64,000 nt of DNA from Serilophus lunatus. Its lineage: Eukaryota > Chordata > Aves > Passeriformes > Eurylaimidae. The stretch spans positions 1,024,593 to 1,088,592 of the forward strand of contig VXBA01001570.1 of assembly GCA_013399895.1 (NCBI GenBank), in the 5' to 3' direction. Position numbers and translations under genes: made by a program. The notes under the pieces were generated by a model that was not told the origin of the DNA, searched no databases, and was given only the letters and a program-made list of their open reading frames with translations. Below, one piece after another: positions 37,118-48,600 of the stretch; the first letter of the stretch is position 1; the number at the start of each line of letters is the position of its first letter.

Positions 37118-37283
37118 CCCGCCGTCTCGGTGTCCCCACAGAGTCGCGAAGTGACAGAGGTGCCCCCTCACCGACCAGAGCGGGGCTCAGGCGGGCAAAG
37201 CGCAACCGGGAGCCTCAAATCTCTCCCGAATTACTGAGAAACAGGGGGAAGAAAAAGAAAAAAAAAGAGAAAAAATGAAAATC

Positions 37284-37287
37284 AAAA
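37284..37287 (-). terminator. RNA polymerase III terminator of tRNA-Gly
   Basis: AAAA on the plus strand, so TTTT on the minus strand, seven bases past the tRNA-Gly 3' end. A second TTTT follows at 37278-37281. Confidence 0.75.
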
Positions 37288-37294
37288 GCCAAGT

Positions 37295-37366
37295 TGCGTT
37301 GGCCGGGAATCGAACCCGGGTCAACTGCTTGGAAGGCAGCTATGCTAACCACTATACCACCAACGC
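37295..37366 (-). tRNA. tRNA-Gly (anticodon TCC)
   Basis: 72 nt on the minus strand. The acceptor stem is GCGTTGG with CCAACGC and discriminator A; the D arm reads TGGTATAGTGGTTAGCATA; the anticodon loop reads CTTCCAA with anticodon TCC; the T arm is CCGGG-TTCGATT-CCCGG. To my memory it is identical to the vertebrate tRNA-Gly-TCC. It is convergent with tRNA-Val, with 345 bp between their 3' ends. Confidence 0.98.
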
Positions 37367-37606
37367 CGCTGATGGTGCTCTGCCCCGCTGCCCTCAGCAA
37401 CCTCACACGGAGGGACCCGGCCATGCCCCGATACCGGGGGAGGGGAGCGGCTCAAAGAGACACCGACAGCCCCGCAACCGCCTGGCTGCGGCAAAAAACA
37501 CCGAGTTAAGCGCCTGTCTCCGAGGCGGGGCGAGGGGGGATTGTTCTCTCCGTGCTTTTTTTTTGGTTTTGGTGCTTTGTCGCCTTCAGCTCTCTCACTG
37601 CGCGCG

Positions 37607-37618
37607 GGGAGTTGTAGA
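37607..37618 (-). promoter_or_regulatory. ZNF143/STAF-like motif
   Basis: The plus strand reads GGGAGTTGTAGA. Its reverse complement, TCTACAACTCCC, matches the ZNF143 core ACTACAAYTCCC at 11 of 12 positions. This factor binds many housekeeping and pol III promoters, so the site fits the expected DPP9 promoter. Motif match only. Confidence 0.35.
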
Positions 37619-37852
37619 CACCGGAGCGGGCTGCACGGCGGGGGGGAAGCGGCGGACTGGCGGTCCCTGGAGGGGCTTCGGGGCGGAGCAGAGCGCTGAG
37701 AGCAACCGACCCAGCAGCGTCGAGCGCAAACCCCTCAGCGACCTTCCCTCAGCACGATTAAATCCGCGCGGGTTCCGTCACAGCGCGAGCACCACCCGCT
37801 GTGGTTCCTCCCCTCCCGTGCGCGTTCCCGCCCCATCCCTCCCGCCCATCCC

Positions 37853-38720
37853 NNNNNNNNNNNNNNNNNNNNNNNNNNNNNNNNNNNNNNNNNNNNNNNN
37901 NNNNNNNNNNNNNNNNNNNNNNNNNNNNNNNNNNNNNNNNNNNNNNNNNNNNNNNNNNNNNNNNNNNNNNNNNNNNNNNNNNNNNNNNNNNNNNNNNNNN
38001 NNNNNNNNNNNNNNNNNNNNNNNNNNNNNNNNNNNNNNNNNNNNNNNNNNNNNNNNNNNNNNNNNNNNNNNNNNNNNNNNNNNNNNNNNNNNNNNNNNNN
38101 NNNNNNNNNNNNNNNNNNNNNNNNNNNNNNNNNNNNNNNNNNNNNNNNNNNNNNNNNNNNNNNNNNNNNNNNNNNNNNNNNNNNNNNNNNNNNNNNNNNN
38201 NNNNNNNNNNNNNNNNNNNNNNNNNNNNNNNNNNNNNNNNNNNNNNNNNNNNNNNNNNNNNNNNNNNNNNNNNNNNNNNNNNNNNNNNNNNNNNNNNNNN
38301 NNNNNNNNNNNNNNNNNNNNNNNNNNNNNNNNNNNNNNNNNNNNNNNNNNNNNNNNNNNNNNNNNNNNNNNNNNNNNNNNNNNNNNNNNNNNNNNNNNNN
38401 NNNNNNNNNNNNNNNNNNNNNNNNNNNNNNNNNNNNNNNNNNNNNNNNNNNNNNNNNNNNNNNNNNNNNNNNNNNNNNNNNNNNNNNNNNNNNNNNNNNN
38501 NNNNNNNNNNNNNNNNNNNNNNNNNNNNNNNNNNNNNNNNNNNNNNNNNNNNNNNNNNNNNNNNNNNNNNNNNNNNNNNNNNNNNNNNNNNNNNNNNNNN
38601 NNNNNNNNNNNNNNNNNNNNNNNNNNNNNNNNNNNNNNNNNNNNNNNNNNNNNNNNNNNNNNNNNNNNNNNNNNNNNNNNNNNNNNNNNNNNNNNNNNNN
38701 NNNNNNNNNNNNNNNNNNNN
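37853..38720. other. Assembly gap 1 (868 N)
   Basis: Unsequenced run bounded by GC-rich DNA. It probably hides part of the DPP9 CpG island and its non-coding first exon. ORFs that cross it are artefacts. Confidence 1.
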
Positions 38721-38768
38721 GCCCCGTGGGACGGGTGGGATGAGGGTTGGGATGTTCCTCTGGATCGT

Positions 38769-38862
38769 TAAAATCACGGAGTACCCGAGATGGGAAGGAC
38801 CTCAGGAAGTGTCTGGTCCAACCCCCTGCTCCAGGCAGCCCAGACCAGGTTACTCAGCATTC
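38769..38862 (-). repeat. CR1 LINE 3' fragment
   Basis: Minus-orientation copy: AAATCACGGAGTACCCGAG, TGGGAAGGACCTCAGG and GGTCCAACCCCCTGCTCC. It lies in DPP9 intron 1. Confidence 0.75.
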
Positions 38863-39626
38863 CTGAGCATCTCTCCCACTGCCCTTTCTGCTTGCATCAA
38901 AAATTACCCTTTAAATTACTGGCTGCTTCTGGCTGCTTCCTCCCTCCCTGTTCTCCTCTGCAGTTCAGGAGTTTCTTTGTGATGCTTTGTCTCCCCTGAT
39001 CCCCTGTGAGGGCATTTTGTGGAGAGAGCAGGAGCCTCAACAAAGGGCAGTGATTGAGGGTTAAAGATCTTTGCACTTGGGGAGGCAGGAGGATAGTGAA
39101 GCACCTTTTTATGCTCCTGCAAAACAGATTTGTGTGGTGAGCTCCTCGTGGCAGCAGGCTGAGGCACAGGGAAGCAGCAGTCAGAAGATAAATGTGGGGG
39201 TTTTTATGTCCCAGGTGGGACTGTGACCCTCTGGCTGCCTCCTTCTGGTGTGTCCTTTGTTTGACTCCTGCCTCTCCGTGTGTGGACCAGAGCTGTGTTG
39301 TCTCAGTTTTTAGCCCCTGAGACTTGCAGGAATTGCAGGGCTTTGGGAAGGGAATGGCACAAAGGTTCAGTGCTGAGGATTCTCAGATTTTAAGGAGAAT
39401 TTTCAAGGAAAACAAAGAGGCGCCACAGAGTTCAGTGAGGCCCTTTGTTAAGGTGAAGAATTCCCTCAGATTTATGGTATCCAGCATAGATTTAGACCAG
39501 GGATTTATTTGTGCTCAGTTGCAAGTGTAACCCAGTGCAGGGTCCTTTTATCCAGCAGTTACATGAAATTTCCTTTTCCCCTCTTCCTTCCCAGTTTCCT
39601 GCCCTGCCCAGCTCTCTGAGTAGTTA

Positions 39627-39682
39627 ATGCAGAAGATAAAGAGGGTTCGCCTGGAAAACGAGACTGCAGGAAGTTGGAGAAG
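39627..39682 (+). CDS. DPP9: DPP9 long-isoform N-terminal exon
   Basis: Coding part of the exon that starts the long isoform. It encodes MQKIKRVRLENETAGSWR plus two bases of the next codon, then a GTACGT donor. The human counterpart begins MRKVKKLRLDK and acts as a nuclear localisation signal. The basic character (KIKRVR) is kept here despite substitutions. Splicing to 42666 gives S-F-L-P-S-S-E-G-D-T-R before the short-form Met, the same 29-residue extension length as human. In-frame joining to 42666 rather than to the alternative AG at 42677 preserves that length. Confidence 0.9.
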
Positions 39683-42600
39683 GTACGTGCCCCAAGCTCC
39701 TCCTTGGAAACCTTCCTGGTGCTGTGGGACCAGCAAGAATCACCTCTGCTGAGGCTCCAGAAAATCCCCAACTCCACAGCCCTGCCCAGGGAACTCTGTC
39801 AGGATCTGTGAGTCAGGAAGTGACTCAGGACAATAAATTGTTTCCCCTGACTCCCAGTCCCAGGCTTTTTTTTGTTGTTGTTGTCCTGGTTTCCCACCTG
39901 TGCTTGAAAAGAAGGGCTTGGATATCTCATCCATCTCCCTGACAGGCATTTATTTGAAAACTCTCCAAGGGTCTCTTAATGGTTTTGGGAGTGGGGAGAG
40001 CAGGGCAAGAACCCTGAATCATCTAAATCTTTGTCTCAGCGTGGGGCATAAGGGACAGGGATTTTCCAGCAATCTCAGGTGTTCTCCTGCTGCCTAAGAT
40101 GGTTAATAATTGGTGTCTTGATCCAGCCCACCTTTGAATGATCCCAAGATTAGAGTGAATCTCAGATAAGTGACTCCTTTCCCTTCTTTCCTTACCTGCA
40201 TTCCTTACCTACATTTTTTCCCAGAGTTTCTTTTCACTCTGTACCATGTCAGGACCACAGTTTTAAGGTTTTCTCCCTTCTCTAGTGGAAGGTGTCCCTG
40301 CCCATAGCAGGGCCTGGAAGCTAAATGATTCTTAAGGTCCCTTCCAAGCCATTCCATGATTTTTTGAGATTCCTCCACACCCCAGTTATGCCAGTGGTAA
40401 TTCCCAACACTTCCTCCTCGCTTTGTGTTGGTGGCTGCTTTGCTTATCCCACTTCTCCCTTCCCGAATCCAAATCACCAGGATGAAAACTGTACCAAGCT
40501 TAGAGCTGTGCTGTTCACATCCTAAAATCACAACAGTGCAGTTGGGAAGGGGCTCCAGCTCAATCCAGGCAGTTCCCAGTGTCCCATTTGTGGGCTGGTT
40601 TTAGCCCTTAAAGGTTAAACTTTCCCTTGTGAGGAGTCAGCCTGGCTGAGCAAGGTGGATTCATCAGCTGGGTGGGAGTAACCCAAGGCTTGAGCACCTT
40701 GAGCCAAGGCCAGATGGTTTTAACTTGCCTGAATTGACCTGCAGTGGGATTGGGTTGGGAGAACTGCACCCAGTTTATGGATTTGAGTGGTCTCCCTGTC
40801 ATGTGTTTGTTTCTGTGATCTGAGCTGCTGCAGAGGCCACAGACACACTCGGGCTTGGAACATCCCGTCACGTTCTCTTTTGTGGTTTCACTTGGGCTTC
40901 CTGCCTGCCTTTGATTGGGAAACACTCCTCTTTATCCATTTCCAAGCTGTGGATTTACTGCTGGGCAGTAGGTCCCAGGAGTAGCTACAGATTTATTTTG
41001 GGAGCTTGTTCTGGTGTTACTATTCACACGTTTCGTACGATTTAGGGACTGAGGAGTTTGAGGAGATGTTCTATTTGCAGCCTTGGACTGTGTGCCTGGA
41101 GTTTAAGGAAGTCCTGATGAATTTGGGTTTAGCTTTGCTCATCTCCTGCTATAATTGCATAAGATGTCAAACTAGGGGAGAACTTCCTTTTGGAGAGTGT
41201 GTTAGAAGGTACAAGCTCTGAGGAATCATGGAATGGTTTGGATTGGAAGGAACCTTAAACCTCATCCAGTGCCACTCCCCTGCTAGGGGCAGGGACACCT
41301 CCCACTATCCCAGGGTGCTCCAACCTGGCCTTGGACACTTCCAGGGATGGGGCAGCCACAGCTGCTCTGGGAAATCCATTCCAGCCCCTCACCACCCTCC
41401 CTGCCAGGAATTCCTTCCTAACATAATATCCCATTGAAACCTTTTCTCTGTCAGTTTGAAGCCATTCTTCTTTGTCCTGTCACTACAAAATAGCCTCTCT
41501 CCAATCCTCAAGGAACGTTCAGGTTTCTCCTGAAAAAGGTAGGAAATGGGCAAAGTGGTGACACAGCTCATCCTCCTCCTCCTTTCCTTTGATTCTCTTC
41601 TGGGAAGGAATTCTTTGTGCATCCTACTGAGTCTTTGAGATTTGGTTTCTCTGTAATTCCTGCTTAATCCTTACATGTGACAGCTGCCTCTCAGAAGTTG
41701 TTCTCCTGTCAGTGCAGCCCAAGAAACAGCATTCAAAAACATCCAATTTGGAAATTTAAATCTTGATCCTGCTGAGGAAAAGGCCTTTTTTTGTGTGTGA
41801 TCCTTAGTCTCTGGTTTAGTGCTTTGATTCTGTCTCTACAGAGAAAACTCCACCCTAATTTCTTCCAGTAACCTCTAGTTCTTCTGCAGTTCTTTGTAAC
41901 ATTCTTCCAGGTACCCCCAAAGCAGCTAAAATGTCCTCATGGAAGGACATCCTGCTTCCCAAATGAGGCATCCAAAACTGGTTTCCCTGGTCCTGGGCTC
42001 ATTCCTGCTTTGCAGTAGATGACATCACTGACCTTGGGCAAGTCTGCGGGTCCACCTCCCCTCCAATTAACGTCTGTGTTAATGAGGGGGTGGTTTCTGT
42101 CCTCTCCCTCAATACCTGCTTGGCTTGGAAATGTCTGAGGAATGTGTGCCACGTTTTTCAGGATATAACCAGGGTCTGCTCCTGCTGCCTTCTCTCTGTT
42201 AGCAAAGCAATTGCACTCTTTTCTCCCTGTTTTCCCTTCTCTCCTACTTCATTCCTGGCCTCAGTGTCTCCTCAGGTGAGTTGCTGTGCTTGGGTTTAAA
42301 CCTCTCTCCAAGTGATGAGCAGGTTTTCCTTTAGGGCAGGAAGGGGACTTCACTCCTGTGGTCTCACAGGGCAGAAGTTTATGTGCCTTTATGATAGGTC
42401 ATGGCTTTGATGACTTATCCATCCAAATTCCTGGAGTGGTTTTCCTTTGAGTCAGGCTGCTTGTACTTCCTCTGACAGCTCGTTTCTAGAACCAACCCTG
42501 GGAGAGGGAGTTTTCTGAGCTTGCTATGGAGTCGATATGAGATGGGAGATGGACTTTTCCTTTCAATGTATTTAAAATGTAATCTTGGAGTGCAGAGAAT

Positions 42601-45600
42601 CCCAGAATCTCATAGTTTAAGGAGCACCTGCTTGATTTTAAGGCTGAATTCTCTCCCTCCCTCAGTTTTTTGCCCAGCTCTGAAGGGGATACGAGGATGA
42701 CTGCAGTGGACACGCTGTCGGACAGCTCCGAGGTGGTGGAGATGGAGGATGTGCCTTCCCAATTCCAGGTGCAAAAGCATTCTTGGGATGGGCTGCGTGA
42801 CATTATTCACAGCAGCAGGAAGTATTCAGGCATGATAGTGAACAAAGCTCCCCATGATTTCCAGTTTGTCCGGAAAACAGAGGAGTCCAGCCCTCACTCT
42901 CATCGTCTCTATTACCTGGGTAAGCCAACGTGCCAGGGGCAGGGTGGGAAGGTGGTGTGGCAGCAATTCCAAGCTAAACAGGCCAGGAAAAAGGAGATGA
43001 GGGGACTGAGGTTGAGTAACGTGGCTGGAGGGTGGCAGGAAACCTCCCCAAGCCTTTCTGTGTCCTTTGTCACTCAGCTGATGGGGCAGGAGAAAGTCCT
43101 GAGTTTGAGGAATATCCTGTCTCCTGCCTCTCTGGCTTGGGAGTAATGGGATTTATTTGCTTCATTAACCAGACTGACTTTCCAAGAAATTCACTGTCAG
43201 TAATTACTAATTACACATTGCAACATATTAATGGCAGGGTGGTGATGTCTCCTGCTTTATTAAGTGCTGTGAAGGTACAATGATTTCAAGAGCAAGGAAG
43301 AAAAATTAGGTGGGAATGAGCTGTTCCTGGTGTTTGCAGGAAAACACCCCTTTCCTTGCAGTAGGGTGGAGGGAAAGCAGAATGTGCTGTACAGGCCCCT
43401 CGTTACAGTTGGAGCCACAATGTAATTAGTGACAGAGTGGTTGGGTTTTAGGAACTGGGGATAATTTTGTGGTTGGTAACATGGGAAGCTTTATAGGCTA
43501 TAAAGAGTTTGTTGTGCTTTGGGGCATGAGCTGATCATTACTGGGCCAGTAAAGGAATTATCTGGATGTGGTTCCCTGGAGTGACCCTGTTGTTTTTATT
43601 TCTTTTCCCAGTTTTTGGGTGTAGGTCACTGTAGGACATAGGATGCTGGATTTGAGGGACTGATTTGTTCTCTGCCATTAAGCAGCTCCTGTGTGCCAGT
43701 GACTTGATTTGTGTCCCTCATGAATTCCTGGGACACAAGTGCTGCTCTGAAGGGCAACATCCAGAGCTGGCATGTTTTTCTAGTTGTGTCTGAACAGTGA
43801 GGCTTGATTTAAAGCTGAGTGCATTTCAGGCTGACTTTGATTCTGGTTTTGATCTAGATGACTAAAGGACTAAGTGGCTAATTTGAAATTTTTTTAATGC
43901 TCAGTGGTTGGTGTTCTGCCAGGGTGTGACTGTTCCAGGAGACAGAACCAGGAGTGAGGATACACGAGTGTCTTTTCACTGTTCCCTTCCTTAAGGAATT
44001 GTACAGGGCATAGAACAGATTCTTAAGACCATCACATGAGATCAGTATCAGCCAGGTAATCCCAGAGTACCTCAGGGGATGCAAATAAAGGGAAAATGCT
44101 GATTCCTTTGCCCTGATTAACAGCTTTTGATGTGTGCTGGTAAATACTCAGAACCCATTGGAGCAGTTTATAGAATTCCGGAGTGGTTTGGGTTGGAAGG
44201 GACCTTAAAGCTCATCCTCCCACTGTCCCAGGTTGCTCCAAGCTGGCCTTGAACACTTTCAGGGGTGGGGCAGCCACAGCTTCTCTGGGCAACCTGTAAG
44301 TTCCTGATTGTTTAACTCAGTATGCAGTTACTGCCCAGTATTTAATAACATTTTAAAGTTCTCAGGTGAATACTGTCAGTGACTCAGTGCTGAGGAATAG
44401 GATGGAGACTCCTGAAGAACTTTTTTGTAGGATTGAACACTTTGGGGTTTTTTTTTTCACTTGGAAGCAAAGTAAAATGTCTTTTGGGGAGGAAAGCAAT
44501 ATTTTTCTTCTAAATGCCAATTGATTATAGTCAGCCTGAGGTCATAGGAGAAAGTCCTAATACAAGGAGAAGGGAATTCTAGGTCATATTTGAGTGCACA
44601 GAGTCACTTGTTCCTGTGTGCAGTTTTTCTGTTTGACCATCTTAAATCATTCCTGGCCCTTCCCCATGGAATTTTATGTTGTATCATGGCAGATGCTGCT
44701 TATGTTAAACACCACATGCTCAGCACTTTGGTGTTCCTGCATCTCTGAGGATTAAACCCTCACATATTGCTTTGCTTCCTGAGCACTTATTAATATTTCA
44801 GCTTTAATTTGAAGTAACTGTGCTGCTGGGTCAGGCAGCTCAGAAATCTCTTCTCTGTTCTGCCCAGAACATGTGCAGAGGAGGCAGTGTCAGGGCACAT
44901 ATCCCTGTGGGAATTTCTGATCCAGGGAATCTCTGCACAGAGGGCAAGTTCAGGGGCTTTGGTTTTTTGTTGAAACTGCCAAAATTGTGTGTCAGGATAT
45001 TTCATGGTTGTTTTGGAAGTTGGATGAAGGCCAGGAGCTTATTTGATAACCACAATCAAAGGCTTATGTAAAAGGACTGAGGTCTTTTGACTCTGTAGGA
45101 AGCTGGTTCCCATTTGAATGGGCTTTCCAGAGCTTCCAAGCTTTTTCTTCCCTCCTTGCTGCTGCCTCAGCCTGGTTGAGGTCCCTGTAGCAAATTCCTG
45201 GATGAAAAACGTGGAGAGTAATGTTGAGTCACCCATTTAGGGAGTGGTGCTTTTAGAGAGGATCTGGAGCATGGGCTGGACAGACACAGAGGGGAAAGTT
45301 GGACCTCATTATTAATTTTTATAAATAATTTCTGAAGAGCTTGGCTAATGTTAAATCTTGTTTAGGGAAAATTCCAAATGAATTACTATCTAAATTTAAG
45401 CAGTTCAGATGTTATTCTGGGACTGAACTGGGAATGAATGTGGGGAAGAGTCTCTGGAGAGCCCCAACCCCTCTGTTACCACACTTTGGTTTGAATTTGC
45501 TCTGAGTCCTCCTTGTCCTGGCTAACTCATCTTAAGTAGGATGATGCTTTTCTCTTCCTAACAGGAATGCCATATGGTAGCAGAGAGAATTCCCTTCTTT

Positions 45601-48600
45601 ACTCAGAGATTCCCAAAAAGGTACGGAAGGAAGCCTTGCTGCTCCTGTCCTGGAAACAGATGCTGGATCACTTTCAGGTAAGTGGAATTTCCAAGAGCCT
45701 GGACTGTCAGAGCTCAGGGAAAATGGGTGTTGCTGTGGGGCTGCTGTGGTGGGGACACCTGTGTGGTGTCTGTCTTCTTTAAAAAAGTTGGGGAAGTTTA
45801 GTTTAAATTGCTGCTCCTGCCCTACCACTCTGAGTCAGAGAGGGAGGGAATTTTCCCCTCCCTGATTTCAGTGTCTTAATGTCCTTTGTCAGTAGAAACA
45901 TGAATGCAGCGAGTGGAGGGTGTTGGTCTTTCTTTTCCCACTAAGGAGGTTCCTGTTGGAAAAGGATTTAGCTGTCCTGACCCTGCTTGGGCTGCTGCTC
46001 CTCCTCAGGGTAATTCAAGATCCCAGGAAGAGCTTTTGTTTGCAGTGTCTGACATGGAAACTGTTTGTGAAGGCTGGAGATAACGTCATTAAGTTAATTG
46101 GTTACATCTGATTTGCATAAGCAGAGCAAGTGCAGCTGTTCTCAGCTCCTGCTCAAGTGCCAGCTGCAGAAATGAGAGGTTCACACTTCATCTCTCCTGC
46201 AGAGGGAAATTTTTGGGGTGTGGGAGTGGTTTAGTCCTCCTGGACCACACCTGGAGTTATGGACCTAGACAGTGAAACTGCTGCCTGCTTTGGGCTGGGG
46301 TGGTGTATTTTGGCCAGTCTTGGAGCATTCCCATTCTGTGGAAGTGTCTTTCCCTGCAGATTCTCTGAGATTTTCCTTTCCTTCAACCCCAGGCCACCCC
46401 CCACCACGGGATGTATTCCAGAGAAGAGGAACTCCTGAGGGAACGCAAGCGACTCGGTGTCTTTGGGATAACTTCTTATGATTTCCACAGTGAGAGTGGC
46501 CTGTTCCTCTTCCAGGCCAGCAACAGCCTCTTCCACTGTCGAGATGGGGGCAAGAATGGATTCATGGTGAGCCTGCTGGGAATCTTGTGAACAGCACCTG
46601 GGAGGGACTTAATGGGTTGGGTTGGAATGGCTGCACATGGAATCACTGAATGGGTTGGGTTAGAAGGGACCTTAAAAAATCATCCAGTGCCACCCCCTGC
46701 CATGGGCAGGGACACCTCCCACTATCCCAGGTTGATCCAACCTGGCCTTGGACATTTCCAGGGGTGGGGCAGCCACAGCTGCTCTGGGCAACCTGTGCCA
46801 GGGCCTTCCCACCCTCACAGCCAGGTCTCCCTGAATCCTTCTCTTCCCCAGCTCTCCCAGCCTGTCCAGAGCAGAGGGACCTCAGCCCTTGGAGCATCTC
46901 CATGTCCTCTGGACCTGCTCTAATGGATCAACATCTTTCCCATCTCTAGTTATGGTGGTTCCTCCTGTGTCCTGGCAGGGCTGCATTTGCCATCACACCC
47001 TGGGCTGTGCTGCACCTCTGATTTAGGCTTTTTAACTGTGAAGATGAAGCTGATTTGGTACCAAGCTCTGTGTGTGTCTGTTGCTGTAGGTATCTCCAAT
47101 GAAGCCTCTGGAGATCAAGACTCAGTGCACGGGGCCACGGATGGATCCCAAAATCTGCCCTGCTGACCCAGCCTTCTTTTCCTTCATTAACAACAACGAT
47201 CTGTGGGTGGCAAACATTGAGACAGGAGAGGAGAAGAGGATGACATACTGCCATAAAGGTAACTGCTGCTTCTTGCCAAGTCCTAAAGGAAATTCCTGCT
47301 GAGAAACGTGGCTTGGAAAATCTTTGTGGCTTATTAAGTTTATTGTTCTTTTGAATCAGCTTTTTCCAAGGAGATAAAAATGCAAATGCCATCTCTTCCT
47401 TGTTCCTCTCCAGGGTTATCCAATGTTCTTGATGACCCCAAGTCTGCTGGTGTAGCCACTTTTGTCATCCAGGAGGAGTTTGATCGGTTCACAGGCTACT
47501 GGTGGTGTCCCACAGCTTCCACAGAAGGTCGGTCCTTGTTCTGCTCTTCAAATCCTGATGCTGTCACTGCTGCCTCCTGCTAGGAATGTTATTCTGAGCA
47601 GAGTTTTCCTTGTAGCCTGGGTTTGGACTGTTTCTGGGAAGGTCACCTGAAGGAACGAGACACTGAAGGGATTTTAGTTGTGTCCAGAGGAGTATTTGCA
47701 GGATGGTCGCTGAGAGCTGTGGCTCTCCAGGTGTTCACTCTGTTCCAGGCAAGCCAGGAACACTTGGAAACACTGTAGGAAACATTCTTGCTCTTTGTCC
47801 CAGGTCCAGAGGACTTGAAAACACTGCGGATCTTGTATGAGGAAGTGGATGAGTCAGAGGTGGAGATAATTCATGTTCCTTCACCTGCCTTGGAGGAGAG
47901 AAAAACAGATTCCTATCGGTACCCCAGGACAGGTGGGTGAAACACCTGACGCAGCTCTTGGCTCCCACTGGCAGCAGCAGTGGAATTGGTGCTATAAACT
48001 TTGCCTGATTAATCTGGGTAGGTTTTAGGGTGTAGAGACTGGTTGTAAATGTTGAGGCCTAATTGAGTCTCTGAGCTCAAAATCTCCTGCAAGAAAGGAC
48101 TGAGATTTAAAGTTCAGCCTAAGTGAAAGGACTGATGAAAATGGAATATATCTAGTGGCATATCATGGAATACATTTTGAATCCTATTCTTCCTCACTCT
48201 CCTGAGAACATGCACAGCCCACTAGGCAAGGCAAAGCAAACTGTTCCCGTTCCCAGAATGACTCTGTGGTCACAGTGGTGTTTGCTCACATGCATATTTG
48301 ATATTTGTAAATTTGCACACACCCATTTCAGTAGGACCAGGGGCAGTTCCTCTCTGGAAGCTGTGTTGTGTATAACCATGGAATGCTCAGGTTGATCATC
48401 TTGGTGTTTTGCTTTTTTTTTTTTCCACTTCTCTGCAGGCAGCAAAAACCCCAAGATTACATTAAAACTGGCAGAATTTAAAACAGACAGCAAGGGTAAG
48501 GTAAGTGACAACAACTCAGAACAGGACATTGCACAGGAGGGTTGACTAGGACTTCCTAGAATTAAAGCAAGGTCACTAAGAAATCCTAGACACTGTTAGT

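Larger units (their letters stand above)
36431..37852. promoter_or_regulatory. CpG-rich block with tRNAs, probable DPP9 promoter region
   Basis: GC- and CpG-rich DNA from about 36431 up to gap 1, containing two tRNA genes and a CTCF-like motif. The right part (about 37500-37852) has CpG clusters (GCGCGGGGAG, AGCGTCGAGCGC, CACAGCGCGAGC) and a ZNF143-like motif. In human, from memory, the DPP9 transcription start lies a few hundred bp from the same tRNA pair, so the non-coding first exon of DPP9 probably falls in 37500-37852 or in the gap. I could not identify its donor site. Confidence 0.5.

Noticed and set aside
37275..38982. Long ORFs of 339-498 codons across 37.3-39.0 kb
   Set aside because: They consist mostly of N-derived unknown residues from gap 1 and include antisense tRNA-Gly translation.
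42670..43146. 158-codon ORF starting at 42670
   Set aside because: It reads through the donor at 42920 into the intron. The true coding part ends at 42919, and the upstream residues belong to the long-isoform frame.
46612..46949. ORFs of about 100 codons in the DPP9 intron at 46.6 kb
   Set aside because: They fall in the CR1 fragment between exons ending at 46566 and starting at 47090.
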